This document shows positions 14,656 to 25,192 of a DNA stretch of 64,000 nucleotides, piece after piece (position 1 is the first letter of the stretch; each line of letters opens with the position of its first letter). This DNA is from Quercus robur. Taxonomy: Eukaryota; Streptophyta; Magnoliopsida; Fagales; Fagaceae. The notes beneath the pieces were generated by a model, which was given only the letters and a program-made list of their open reading frames with translations, ran no database searches and was not told the origin of the DNA. The position numbers and the translations under genes are program-made. Location: NCBI RefSeq assembly GCF_932294415.1, contig NC_065538.1, positions 75,865,834 through 75,929,833 of the forward strand. Direction: 5' to 3'.

Positions 14656-15172
14656 AATTTCTATATATATATATATATATATATAAAATGAAATTCAAAG
14701 AATGACCTATATATATTTATATACACATAAACTATGTTTGTAACATGGTTTAACATATGTTATTTTTTTTTCCTAAAAATAAACATATGTTATTTTCTTA
14801 CATTTAATCAAGTATTTACATCAAGTATATATATCATTAATAAAAATTAATTTACCAAGTAATGTGTTAAATTAAATGAACATATAATATGATAATAATA
14901 AAATAAATAAATAACTACACAATAAACACGTTTAAAAAAAAAAAAAACATGTTATAGGTTTTTTTTTTTTTTGAATTACTTGTTAAATTGTCACTACACA
15001 ACACATCAAGCTACTCTCCCATACAAATTGCAACAAAACAATTATCTAAATAATTCAAAACAAATATATTAGTGGGAAATAACAAATACATAAGAACATT
15101 CATTACAAAATAATTCTCGAGAAAACTAGTAAAAAGCATACAAAATGAAATCATTATAGACAAATGATTAAA

Positions 15173-15901
15173 TCAAATGGGTGGAGTTGGAGTTGGAGTT
15201 TGACTCATTTCATTCACTTCAGCTGCTTGTGTTTCTGGATTAATTTCAATGTCTTCTTCTAGCCCTCCCTCTCTGATTTCAACATTTTCAACAAAGAAAA
15301 CGACGATGATGAAGAAAAGCAGCGTAAAAAGAGCATAGCACCCAAGCGATAGACTATCATTGTTTTCCAAACCATCATTTAGTTCGACTAAAAGGTTGCA
15401 AATCAACATAAAAGAACTACTAAGAATTGATACTAACCCTAAACCTATTCCCCGATAAACAGGAGAGAAAGATTTTACAACAAAAAGTGTGAGGATGGTT
15501 CCTAGGAAACTCGTGAAGGTGTAGATGTGCATTGAAAAGAGTAATATTTTTGAGGGCTTGAGACTAGGGGAAGAAATTATCAGTGCAGTTCCAAGTTCAA
15601 TGCGGAGTAGGCAAAGTACACATGCAAGAAGTTTCTTTATATTAAAGAATCTAAAAAAGAAAAAGCTTAAAATTGATCCTATCAAGGCAATAGGAGCTGA
15701 TATCATTGAAAAAATTGGAATGCTTTTTGGGCCTACTCTCGCCACGATCTTGATGCCAGCTGCATATGACGTTATTTGCATGATGAGGGCTAACAAAAAC
15801 TTTCTGAATGCAACTTTGGTAAAACTCCCAAAACATGATTCCTGTACTCCATGAAACGCCAACTTCTTAGTGCACCCAAGATTTGGAAAAGGATACACCA
15901 C
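15173..15901 (-). pseudogene. Multi-pass membrane protein fragment, faintly MFS-like
   Basis: An open frame of 242 codons with no ATG at its start; a stop lies just upstream, so it is an internal piece or exon of a gene. It shows about five or six hydrophobic segments, then an acidic, Pro/Thr-rich cytosolic-looking tail. The segment FSPVYRGIGLGLVS resembles the loop before a C-terminal helix in major facilitator transporters such as plant organic cation/carnitine transporters, but the match is weak and I would not assign a substrate. It lies within the long-TIR composite, beside the PGG fragments, consistent with capture by a transposon. It could instead be a remnant of a local gene. Confidence 0.45.
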
Positions 15902-15961
15902 TTAACTCCGGTCCAATTCCCTTATTTAATACCCTTTGGGCAGGTTACATATTACGAATAC

Positions 15962-16291
15962 AATAAAAATTAGCTTACATAAAAACCTTTTCCTTGATTT
16001 TTTGGACGATGTTTCACATCGTCCACACCATGGCAAGTATTATATTGTGGATCAAAATTGCTATTTTTAGGGTTATTAGAAGATATAGAGGCCATAAAAC
16101 TAGTCCATAAGTGGTATGTTCAATGTTGTCAATTCCGTACTGTACCGGCCGATACGACCGAAATATACCGTATCGGCCAGTAATCCGGTACACTCAACCT
16201 CCCTGTTTTGTACCAGAAAAAATACCGGCCTTACCGGCCTCGTACCGGTCATACCGGCCAATTTCGGGCAATACCGGCCGGTATAGAAAAA

Positions 16292-16331
<40 letters not shown>

Positions 16332-16546
16332 GTAATTTTTGAATTTTTTTTAGGAAAGAATGGTAACTTATTAGTATTATTTGTTTTCTTAGTATACAAT
16401 GGTAACTTTTAAGCTTTTTATTTTATTTTTTTATTTTTTCCCTTTTAATTAATACTAAAGTTTAAAATCATGAATAATTAGTTTTGAATTGAGGAAATTT
16501 TTTATGATAAACTTTTATATTTATTATAATATATATATACACAAAC

Positions 16547-16577
<31 letters not shown>

Positions 16578-17040
16578 TATTTATTTATTTATTTATAAAT
16601 ATAAAAAATAGTGATAAACCCGAAACGGTACACTGGTATTGACCGGTATCCGAAATATATCGTACCGGTGGTCAAACCGGTACAGCCTCCGGTACGGTAT
16701 TGACATCCTTGGGTATGTTTAACTCCTTCAGGCGTAATATGGTAAAGACAACCGACGTATGCAAACGATAACATGAGGAGGCTCACTGATAAGCCTAAGG
16801 ACAATTATGTTAGGCAAACCTTGTTGTTCAGAGGAAGATTGCTAATCAATAAGAAGACAACTACAAGAGAAGAGGTGAAGCATACGCAGAAGAAAACATA
16901 ACATACAAATACCCTTCTCCGTTGTAATTTGCCATTACCGTCTTTCCGATGACACATGCATTTTTGTTGGAGATCGATCCCTCTGTGGTGTCCGCTTGCC
17001 AAATTCCCCTAAGAGGGTTTATGGCTGACTGAAACGAAAT
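15962..17040 (-). pseudogene. PGG-domain (ankyrin/ITN1-type) gene fragment, copy A, split by a transposon
   Basis: Read on the minus strand from 17,035, this copy has the PGG-domain signature region (frame containing GIWQADT), then a hydrophobic helix and FLISNLPLNNKVCLT, the typical pair of C-terminal membrane helices of plant ankyrin-repeat PGG proteins. No ankyrin repeats are present. A 591-bp element at 16,121-16,711 interrupts the second helix region. The remaining 3' flank (15,962-16,120) matches the downstream flank of copy B. A frameshift near 16,800 and the insertion make it non-functional. Confidence 0.7.
16121..16711. mobile_element. Non-autonomous hAT-like element with 8-bp target duplication
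   Basis: Flanked by GGTATGTT at 16,113-16,120 and again at 16,712-16,719. Its ends are imperfect inverted repeats: CAATGTTGTCAATTCCGTAC on the left and, reverse-complemented, CAAGGATGTCAATACCGTAC on the right. The interior is rich in CCGGTA motifs, with a T run at 16,296-16,324. The 8-bp duplication and CA ends fit hAT. Paralogous copy B shows the unfilled site, reading GGTATGAT then AAACTCC. Confidence 0.8.
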
Positions 17041-17094
17041 GGTTAAACTAGTCCATAATGCTTTTTATTAATTTTGTTTATATATATTTAGCTT

Positions 17095-17138
17095 GGCCCA
17101 CCCTTGGGAAAATTTTTTGGCTCCACCACTGCACAAAC

Positions 17139-17175
<37 letters not shown>

Positions 17176-17440
17176 TACACATACATATACATATTCATAT
17201 ACATATACAATTTATACTTAAAATATGTCTTTAGCATAATTTATGATGTCTTATATATATATATATATATATAAACATAATTTATGATACGTGCAAGGAG
17301 AAAGTTTAGGGACAACAAAATTTAGTAACATATTCAAAACACCCTATTTTTTTTAGTTGTATTGGATACAATATAATTTTTTCTTATATAATTTTATTTT
17401 GACCCATGATAAATTGACACCTCATTTATTGTGAAAATAT
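17095..17440 (-). repeat. Partial internal copy of the composite's inverted repeat
   Basis: Carries the same block order as the right arm at 18,865-19,457: GGCTCCACCACTG, a (TA/CA)-rich run, AATTTATACTTAAAATATGTC, AGGAGAAAGTTTAGGGAC and CAAAACACCC. The outer terminal motif is missing here. The similarity appears to resume near 18.19 kb, after PGG copy B. Confidence 0.55.
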
Positions 17441-17632
17441 TATGACATTTTGTCATGTTCCCTAGAAAAAACAAATTCATAGGGTCATACTTACTTGGTA
17501 GTTGGAAGTCATGGATGTTAGGGTTGCTCATAAAGTGGGAAGCCAAATATACTATACCATAAATAGATATTGTCCCCTCACCCTAAAAGAGAGTATAATA
17601 ACCATTCTCTATGCTCTACGATAAAAATTAGC

Positions 17633-18104
17633 TTACATAAAAACCTTTTCCTTAATTTTTTGGACAATGTGAAACATCGTCCACATCGTGGCACATATTA
17701 TATTGTGGAACAAAATTGTTGTTATTGGGGTTATTAGAAGATACAGAGGCCATAAAACTAGTCCATGAGTGGTATGATAAACTCCTTTAGGCATAATATG
17801 GTAAAGAAAACCGGCATATGCCAACGATAACGTGAGGAGGCTCACTGATAAGCTTAAGGCTAATAAGGACAATAGTGTTAGGCAAACCCTGTTGTTCAGA
17901 GGAAGGCCGCTAATCAGTAAGAAGACAACCACAATGGAGGACGTGAAGCATGTGCAAAAGAACGACATAACATAAGAGAATCCTTCTCCATCGTAATCGG
18001 CCATTATCGCTTTTCCGACGTTACATGCATTTTTGCTACAGATTGGTCCATTTATGGTGTCCGCTTGTCAAATTCTCTTGGGAGGGCTTATGGCCGACTG
18101 AAAC
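17633..18104 (-). pseudogene. PGG-domain (ankyrin/ITN1-type) gene fragment, copy B
   Basis: An open frame from 18,004 to 17,633 encodes a hydrophobic helix, FLLISGLPLNNRVCL, a second helix and HIMPKG, the membrane part of a plant PGG-domain ankyrin protein. Extending upstream to ~18,104 in the same frame gives the PGG motif region, but the Trp codon of copy A (GIWQ) is a TGA stop here. No ankyrin repeats or start are present. The copy is flanked by direct repeats containing TGTCCCCTCACCCTAAAAG (17,562-17,622 and 18,124-18,190). It is a paralogous duplicate of copy A without the hAT insertion. Confidence 0.7.
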
Positions 18105-18864
18105 GAAAGAGTTAAACTAATCCATATATAGATACTGTCCCCTCACCCTAAAAGAGAGTATAGTAACCGCTTTCTACACTCTACAGTAAATAATGGTTAA
18201 ATAGAACACCCATAATATAATTGTATTTTATTTTTGGTTGTCTGTTAACAAACTCCTATTAATCAACTCTAAAATCTCTCCATAACCATGTTTTCAATTT
18301 TTGTTGTTGTTTTATTTTTAACATATTAATTCAAATCGGTTTTATATAATTCAAGACAAATATTGTCTTTCATTAAGTCATGTTTAATTATTTTGTATAC
18401 TATTTTAATTATAATATATTTTTTAATATTTGAAATCAATTTTTTATTGTTAAAGTGGAGGATATTATTCCCTTTTTAAATTGATTTTTCCTTCATGGCC
18501 TAACATATATTGACATTTTTTCTTCTTCTTATTTTTTGAATTTTCTTCAATTATATAGTGTTGCAGTGATGTTATGATAAAAGAGTAAAAAGATATAAGG
18601 GTAACTACACTCCCCTCACTTAATATTTAAGAGAATGACACTCCACCCCAAAGTTGAAGGGGAAAAAAAATACTGTCCTCTCCTGAGATTTGAAAAAATT
18701 AACACTTCCCCATTTTATTTATATTAGTAATGAAATATTTTAAATTTTTATAAGAATTTCTTTACAAAAGTTTTACCTTAATTAGTAAAAAAATAACTGA
18801 TAAATTTAGAATAAAAATGGAAAATTTATCAAGTATCAAAACACTTGCTCCACCCTCAAGAAAT

Positions 18865-19457
18865 CCTTTTTGCTCCACCACATCATATACATATACATAT
18901 ATATATACATTTACATATACATATACATGTACATATATAATTTATACTTGAAATATGTCTTTAACATAATTTATGATGTCTTCTATAAAAAAAAAAAAAT
19001 TACAATACATGTAGGAGAAATTTTAAGGACACAAAAAAATTTAGTAAAATTTTCAAAACACCCTTATTTTTGAGTTGTGATGGGTACATTATCATTTTTT
19101 TTAAAAAAAATTTATATCATTTTATTTTAACCAATGGTAAATTGACACCACACTTGTTTTAATCACAAATCTCTCCATAACCCATTGAAAAAGTGTTTTT
19201 TTTTTTTTTTTTAAAAAAAATTTAAAAAAAAAGCAAAATTCACATGAAGTATTTTAAAATACACTTTAATAAAAAATTTTAAAATGGTGAATTTTAATTT
19301 TGAAATAAGATAATTTTGGAAACATTCCTTTAAGCAATTGGCAAGTTAGTACACAACATTTTTTTAATATTAATTTAACAAATTTTGATCAATTGGTTGT
19401 TAGGGAAAAAGTGTATTTTCCCTTCGAGTTTTGGATAGGAGGTGAGTATAGTTACCC
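18865..19457 (-). repeat. Right long inverted repeat of the composite element
   Basis: Reverse complement of the 14,163-14,655 arm, ending GTTACCC. A further plus-strand terminal motif, GGGTAACTACACTCCCC, at 18,603 suggests a second nested element end. Confidence 0.6.
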
Positions 19458-19784
19458 AAAAAATTTATATTTTTATCTTCAAGACTTCAACACAAATAAA
19501 ATATAATGGACATATTAGTAAAATTATGGGAATATATATATATATATATATATTTTTTTTTTCTGGGTACAATATTTCATTTCATTTCATTTCCTTTTTT
19601 TTATTGACTCCTAAACAAACTTGAGGCAGATTCTTGTAACTCGTTGATATTGGAGGAGATCCTAAGTTCAAATCCCCTTTCACGCTTGTAAGGGAAAAAA
19701 ACCCTCTAAGATTACAGCTCCCCATTCATTTCTAATTTATCTTTTTTATTGCATCATGAAGGCTTTAATCACCATTAAATATGC

Positions 19785-20968
19785 TTGCATTCCCTTGTAC
19801 AAACGGGTACCTCGGATGAAGGTCGGAAGGAGGAAATTGAGAGTTGTTCGTTGAGCCTTATTGGGAAGTTTCTCACGTGTAAACCCTTCAACAAGAGGGC
19901 GGCGCTGAGCACATTGAGAAGAGTGTGGGGTTTGGATAAAGGGGTGCAAATGGTTGAGGTTGGATCAAACTTTTTCCAGTTCAAGTTCAAGACGGAGTTT
20001 GAGATGGAGAGGATTATTAAAAGCGGTCCGTGGTCTTTTGATAACCAAGTGCTCATGGTGAAGCGGTGGAAACAGGGGATGACGGCGGGGAACGTTCAGT
20101 TTGACTTAGTAGCGTTATGGGTTCAGATTTGGGGGGCACCTTTTGATATGGCCTCCCCAACAGTTGTAGCGGAGATAGGAAGTCGGTTAGGGAGAGTGAA
20201 GGAGGTTGAGAAGCGCCAAAAGTTGGAGACTCAGAACATGTTCATGCGGGTTAACGTGGCTATCCCGATATCAAAACCAATACATAGGGGTGGATTCATT
20301 GCAGGGACAGATGGGCAGCGTACATGGGTGACGTTCAGATACAAGCGTCTCCCTATGTTTTGTCATTGGTGTGGATTAATGGGTCACGACCTGAAGCATT
20401 GTGCGTTGCATTTCGCTGCATTGAAGAATGGAGGTTCGGTGACATGCCAATATGGAGAATGGCTGAAGTCTATCGGCGGCCGGCCTCGGTCACCTTCAAG
20501 GAAGGATACTACTCATAAAAACACGACCTAAGGAAATGAAAAATCTGACCGGCGTCGGAATAATACGAAGGGAGGGAGGTGGCGGAGGATGATAACAGAG
20601 GCTCAATAAACCCTAGGGATAGTGACAACAGCGAAAAAGGAAAGAGCATGGAATCAGGGAGCAGTCCAGATTTTGCGGAGCAATCAATTACAGATATGGC
20701 GGTTACGGAGTTGGAGAATTCAAACTCCAACGACTTTGCAATTACACGGACAGAGAATGTTGAGCACGTAGACATCAAAAAGAATAATGGGCCTCACTTT
20801 GCCAAGCCTAGGCCCACTTGGACTAGGATTGCACGGATGGATCATGGGCCTGGGGATTTAGTTATTGAGGAGCCCGTGGCTGTGTTAGGGAAGAGAGGGA
20901 TGTACCAAGATGTTCCGGAAACAGAGGAAAGCATAGAAAAACAGAGCAGGAAACGTAGCAAGTCTTAG
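19785..20968 (+). pseudogene. LINE ORF1 (gag-like, DUF4283 and CCHC zinc knuckle), broken
   Basis: RNA-binding ORF1 of a plant LINE. The first frame (19,785-20,531) has the DUF4283-like fold region (GKFLTCKPFNKRAAL, then WSFDNQVLMVKRW) and a zinc knuckle CHWCGLMGHDLKHC near residue 197. The variable, acidic C-terminal half continues in another frame at 20,579-20,968 and ends in a basic stretch, so a frameshift lies between. There is no ATG at the start; the 5' part is lost. It lies directly upstream of ORF2. Confidence 0.8.
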
Positions 20969-20979
20969 ACCAGTTCTCA

Positions 20980-23900
20980 ATGTTATACAACGGCGGGGGT
21001 GATGGATCACCCTTGCTGAGAGCAATGAAATTCTTAAGTTGGAACTGCCAAGGGCTTGGGAACCCTTGGACAGTTCGCAGCCTTCGCAAATTGGTGAAGG
21101 TCCAAGCTCCCAAGGTGTGTTTTTTGATGGAGACTCGGTTGGATAAGGAAGGGTATGATAAACATTGTAAGGAAGTGCCTTTTCAGAATAAATTGATAGT
21201 GAAGAGGCCGAATTCAGGGGGAGGGTTAGCACTACTATGGAGCAGAGAAGTTAATTTGGATGTTATTAATTATACGGACAATCACATTTTAGCAAAGACG
21301 GTGGAAGAAGATGGGTTTGTTTGGTATTTGACATGTTTCTATGGATGGCCTGATGCTAGTCAGAAACAAAAATCATGGGCACTCTTGAAGCACCTCTCTA
21401 CTTTCGTTCAAGGACCGTGGATGTGCATTGGGGATTTTAATGCTATCCTACACTCATCTGAAAAACAGAGTAGTCATCCACCTCCTTATAAACAGATGGA
21501 CGACTTTCGGGAAGCTTTGGATTTGTGTAACTTGGTTGACATGGGGTTCAATGGGTACCCATTCACGTGGAACAACAAAAGACCTGGTATTGCAAACACT
21601 AGAGAGCGGTTGGACCGGGTTGTGGCTAATTTGGAGTGGAGGGTAAAATTTCCAACTAGCAACTTAATTCATTTATTTTCCCATGCTTCTGATCATCGTC
21701 CTTTACTGTTGCAAACAAGTGATGGGGGGGGGGGTGTCTGCGAAACAGAGGGGTCTAAAGCTTTAAGTTTGAAGAAAAGTGGCTTTTGTGGGAGGAGTGT
21801 GAAAAGATTGTTGCTGAAGCTTGGTCCAAAGATTGGAGAGCACCAACCTCGCTGGCAAACACAAAGGAAAAGATTGGGCATTGTGGGGCCGAATTGCTTG
21901 CCTGGGGTTCTTCTAGGACCCATCCTAATGCCAAGGAAATTAAAAGATTGCAGAAACATGTGGAGCAGTTGAGTGTTGGGGTTATGACTGAGGAGAGCAA
22001 GGCAGAATTCTTGGTTGCTAGTAAAAAGCTTGACGATCTGTTACTCAAACAGGAGATATATTGGGCACAAAGATCTCGGGTTAATTGGCTGAAGCACGGG
22101 GATAGAAACACTAAATTTTTTCACTCCAAAGCCTCACAAAGGCGTCGGAAAAATTTTATTAAGGGAGTTAGAGATCAACAAAACAATTTGGTGGAGGAAA
22201 TTGAGGATATTGCTGGTGTTATAACAAATTATTTTGAGACTATTTTTGAAGCAGGTGATTGTAGCCGGATGGAGGAGTGTCTAAGTGTAGTTCCCCAAAA
22301 GGTGACGATGGATATGCAGGAGATTTTGTCCAGAGAATACAGTGCGGAGGAAATTAAGGCAGCGTTGTTCCAAATGGGACCAACTAAGGCTCCTGGACCC
22401 GACGATATGAATGCTTTGTTTTATAAAAAATTTTGGCATATTGTTGGTTATGATGTCACTGTTGCTGCACTTGATTTTCTAAATTCCAGAATTATGGTAC
22501 CCGAAATAAACTATACTCATATTGTGCTCATTCCAAAAGTTAATTCACCGGAAAATATATCAGATTATAGATCTATTAGCCTATGTACTGTTATTTACAA
22601 AATTATTTCAAAAGTGTTGGCTAACAGGTTGAAGCAGATTCTCCCTCATGTGATTTCTACTTCCCAAAGTGCTTTTGTCCCTAGTCGTCTCATCTCTGAT
22701 AACGTCCTTGTGGCATATGAAACACTTCATGCTATGCATTGTAAGAAGAATGGGAAAAAAGGCGTTTTAACCCTAAAACTGGATGTCAGTAAGGCATATG
22801 ATCGTGTTGAAGTCTTTCCTTAGGGGCATCATGTCCAAACTGGGGTTTCCTGATACATGGGTTGACAGAGTAATGAGTTGTGTAACTACTCCTTGTTTCT
22901 CAGTTCGCATAAATGGCAAAGCTTATGGAAATATTGTCCCAACTAGGGGGCTTCGCCAAGGTGACCCGTTATCCCCATACTTGTTCCTTTTGTGTGCTGA
23001 GGGATTTACTTCCTTGATTACTAAAGCAGAAGAGGAGGGGAAGCTTCATGGTGTTTCAATTTGTAGAAGGGCGCCATTCGTTTCTCATCTTTTATTCGCT
23101 GATGACTCTCTCTTGTTCTGCCAAGCTACTCATGATGAGGTGAGAACTATTCTGGAATTATTACAATTATATGCTGATTCCTCTGGACAATGCATTAATA
23201 TGGATAAATCCTCAGTCTATTTTAGTAGTAATGTGGAGGAGGAGCGAAGACAACAGATTAAGGAGTTGTTAGAGGTAAAGGAGGTGAAAAGGTTTGAATC
23301 CTATTTGGGGTTACCTACTTTGGTTGGCCAGGCAAAATACCAAACATTCTCATTTCTAAAAGATAGAGTCTGGAAAAAAATCCAAGGGTGGAAGGGTAAA
23401 TTACTCTCAAGAGCGGGTAAGGAAATTTTGATCAAAGCGGTAGCTCAATCCATCCCCACTTACACTATGGGGGTTTTTCAACTACCTATGAAGCTTTGTG
23501 AGGAACTAAATGCTATGTGTGCTAGATTTTGGTGGGGGCAGATTGACAATGAAAGGAAAATTCATTGGAAGAAATGGAGTGTGTTGGCTCAACCGAAAAA
23601 GGAGGGAGGAATGGGCTTTAGAGACCTACACAGCTTCAATTTAGCCATGTTGGCCAAACAAGGATGGAGATTACTTCAACAACAAGAGTCTTTGGTGTAT
23701 AAGTGCTTTAAAGCTAAATATTTTCCATGGGGTTCCTTCCTAGAAGCTACGGATGTACCGAATAGTTCTTATGTTTGGAAAAGTTTATTAGCAGCCCAAC
23801 CAATCCTAAGGAAAGGAGGTTGTTGGAGGGTAGGCAACGGGTCCTCTATTCGGGTAACCATGGATAGCTGGATTCCCAATCATCCTACACATAGAGTGCT

Positions 23901-25146
23901 TCACCCACCCCGGGTGGATGAGTGGGAATGGAGAGTGTCCGAGCTTATTGATTGGAGGGTTAAAGCTTGGGATAGGGAGCTTATTGTTGCTGCCTTTCAT
24001 AAGGAAGATGCTGATGCAATTCTTCGCATTCCATTGAGTAACAGGGTGGTGTCAGATGTGTTATTTTGGCTTCACACCAAGAATGGAGAGTACACGGTGA
24101 AGTCGGGGTATCAGATAGCTAGGCTGATTCTAAAGCAGGAGAAGGATTTGGGGGAGTGCTCAAAGGATGTGGGTGGTTCTCATATCTGGAAATATGTATG
24201 GAAGATGAAAGTGCCAAATAAGATACGTGTGTTTGCATGGAGAGCTTGCCAAAACATTCTACCTACACGTGAGAATTTGTTTCGTAGGAAAGTGGCTCAA
24301 GATGAGTTTTGTGAGCGATGTAACCAAGCTTCCGAATCAGTTCTTCATGTGCTTTGGGAGTGTGGTGCAGCGCAAGACGTGTGGGCAGTTGCTCCAGGCA
24401 GATTGCAAAAAGTGTGCATGGAGCAGAGGGAGTTTTTGCAGTTGCTTGAATACTTGTGTCACAGGTTGTCCGTGGAAGAATTTGAGCTTTTCTGGGTTCA
24501 CTGCTGGCTAATTTGGCACCAGCGAAATATGTTACTGCATGGAGGGAAAGCCCAAGACCCATCAAGAATCACCACTCGGGCTTCTGAGTTGATAGAGGGT
24601 TTTAAAGCTTCACGGGATCAGTTGGCTATCCATGCGTCCAGGGAGGTTGTGCAATTGTGGTGTCCACCTCCAGGTACTCTATTTAAGTTGAACTTCGATG
24701 CGGCTGTCTTCATGGATACGGAGTCGTCGGGTTTTGGCGCGGTTATAAGGAACAGTATGGGTGAAGTGATAGTGGCGTTGTCAGCAAAGGGCCCTCCAGT
24801 TGCAAACAGTGAAGCAGAGATTTTGGCATGTTGGAAGGCCTTGGAATTTGCTGTGGAGGCGGGCTTCCAAGATGTTGTGGTGGAGGGAGATAATGCCAAG
24901 GTTATGAACTGCTTGACAGCAGTCAAACTCGTCAACTCATGGCTGGGATATATATATGAAGATGCTCGTTGCTTGGCTATGAGATTTCGGAGTGTATCAG
25001 CTAGTTGTGTACAACATAGTGCGAATGGAGTGGCCCATTCTTTGGCCAGGTTTGCAAGACAATTAAGTGAGGACTATGTATGGTTGGAAGAACAACCAGC
25101 CCCTGCCATTGAGGCTTTGTATGCGGACTCTTTTGCTACTGCTTAA
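20980..25146 (+). pseudogene. LINE ORF2 (endonuclease, reverse transcriptase, RNase H), two frameshifts
   Basis: Replicase of a plant L1 element. It begins with an apurinic-type endonuclease (LSWNCQGLG, GDFNAIL, SDHRPLLL). The frame is lost at an 11-G run at 21,724-21,734. The reverse transcriptase starts in the next frame (21,786-22,823: KAPGPDDMNALFYKKFW, YRSISLC, LDVSKAYDRVE) and is lost again near 22,810, where two bases appear missing after RVE. The third frame (22,783-25,146) has GLRQGDPLSPYLF, catalytic FADD, a zf-RVT region (CERCNQASESVLHVLWEC) and a C-terminal RNase H (FKLNFDAAV, VEGDN). Apart from the two shifts the frames are long, so decay is recent. Confidence 0.88.
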
Positions 25147-25192
25147 TTGAATAATATATGGTCCATTTTCAAAAAAAAAAAAAAAAAAAAAA

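Larger units (their letters stand above)
14163..19457. mobile_element. Composite element with long inverted repeats and captured gene fragments (Mutator-like, putative)
   Basis: The outer ends start GGGTAATTATACCCC (left) and, reverse-complemented, GGGTAACTATACTCACC (right). The inverted similarity continues inward for ~490-590 bp, sharing blocks such as TTGTTAAATTAATATTAAAAA and AAAGTGTATTTTAAAATA. Inside are a membrane-protein fragment and two PGG-domain fragments, all on the minus strand. Long terminal inverted repeats around host-gene pieces are the Pack-MULE pattern. Partial extra copies of the repeat lie at 17.09-17.44 kb and 18.19-18.72 kb, so the region is nested or rearranged. I could not identify a clean 9-bp target duplication in the A/T-rich flanks, and no transposase is visible. 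Confidence 0.5.
19780..25192 (+). mobile_element. L1-type LINE retrotransposon, 5' truncated and frameshifted
   Basis: Order: gag-like ORF1 with a DUF4283-type region and CCHC knuckle, then ORF2 with endonuclease, reverse transcriptase, zf-RVT and plant-type RNase H, then a poly-A tail at about 25,171-25,192. This is the plant L1 layout. ORF1 opens without an ATG (a stop lies at 19,776), so the 5' end is lost. I saw no convincing target site duplication. Confidence 0.9.

Noticed and set aside
15173..15901. Functional transporter gene
   Set aside because: No start codon, a stop directly upstream, and too short for a complete transporter.
14640..17131. Separate hAT element bounded by CAGTGGTGGAGC inverted ends
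   Set aside because: The inverted ends are real, but the similarity continues outward into the flanks and no 8-bp duplication exists; better explained as part of the longer inverted repeats.
18870..19073. 67-codon ORF rich in Ile/Tyr
   Set aside because: Translated (TA)n microsatellite.
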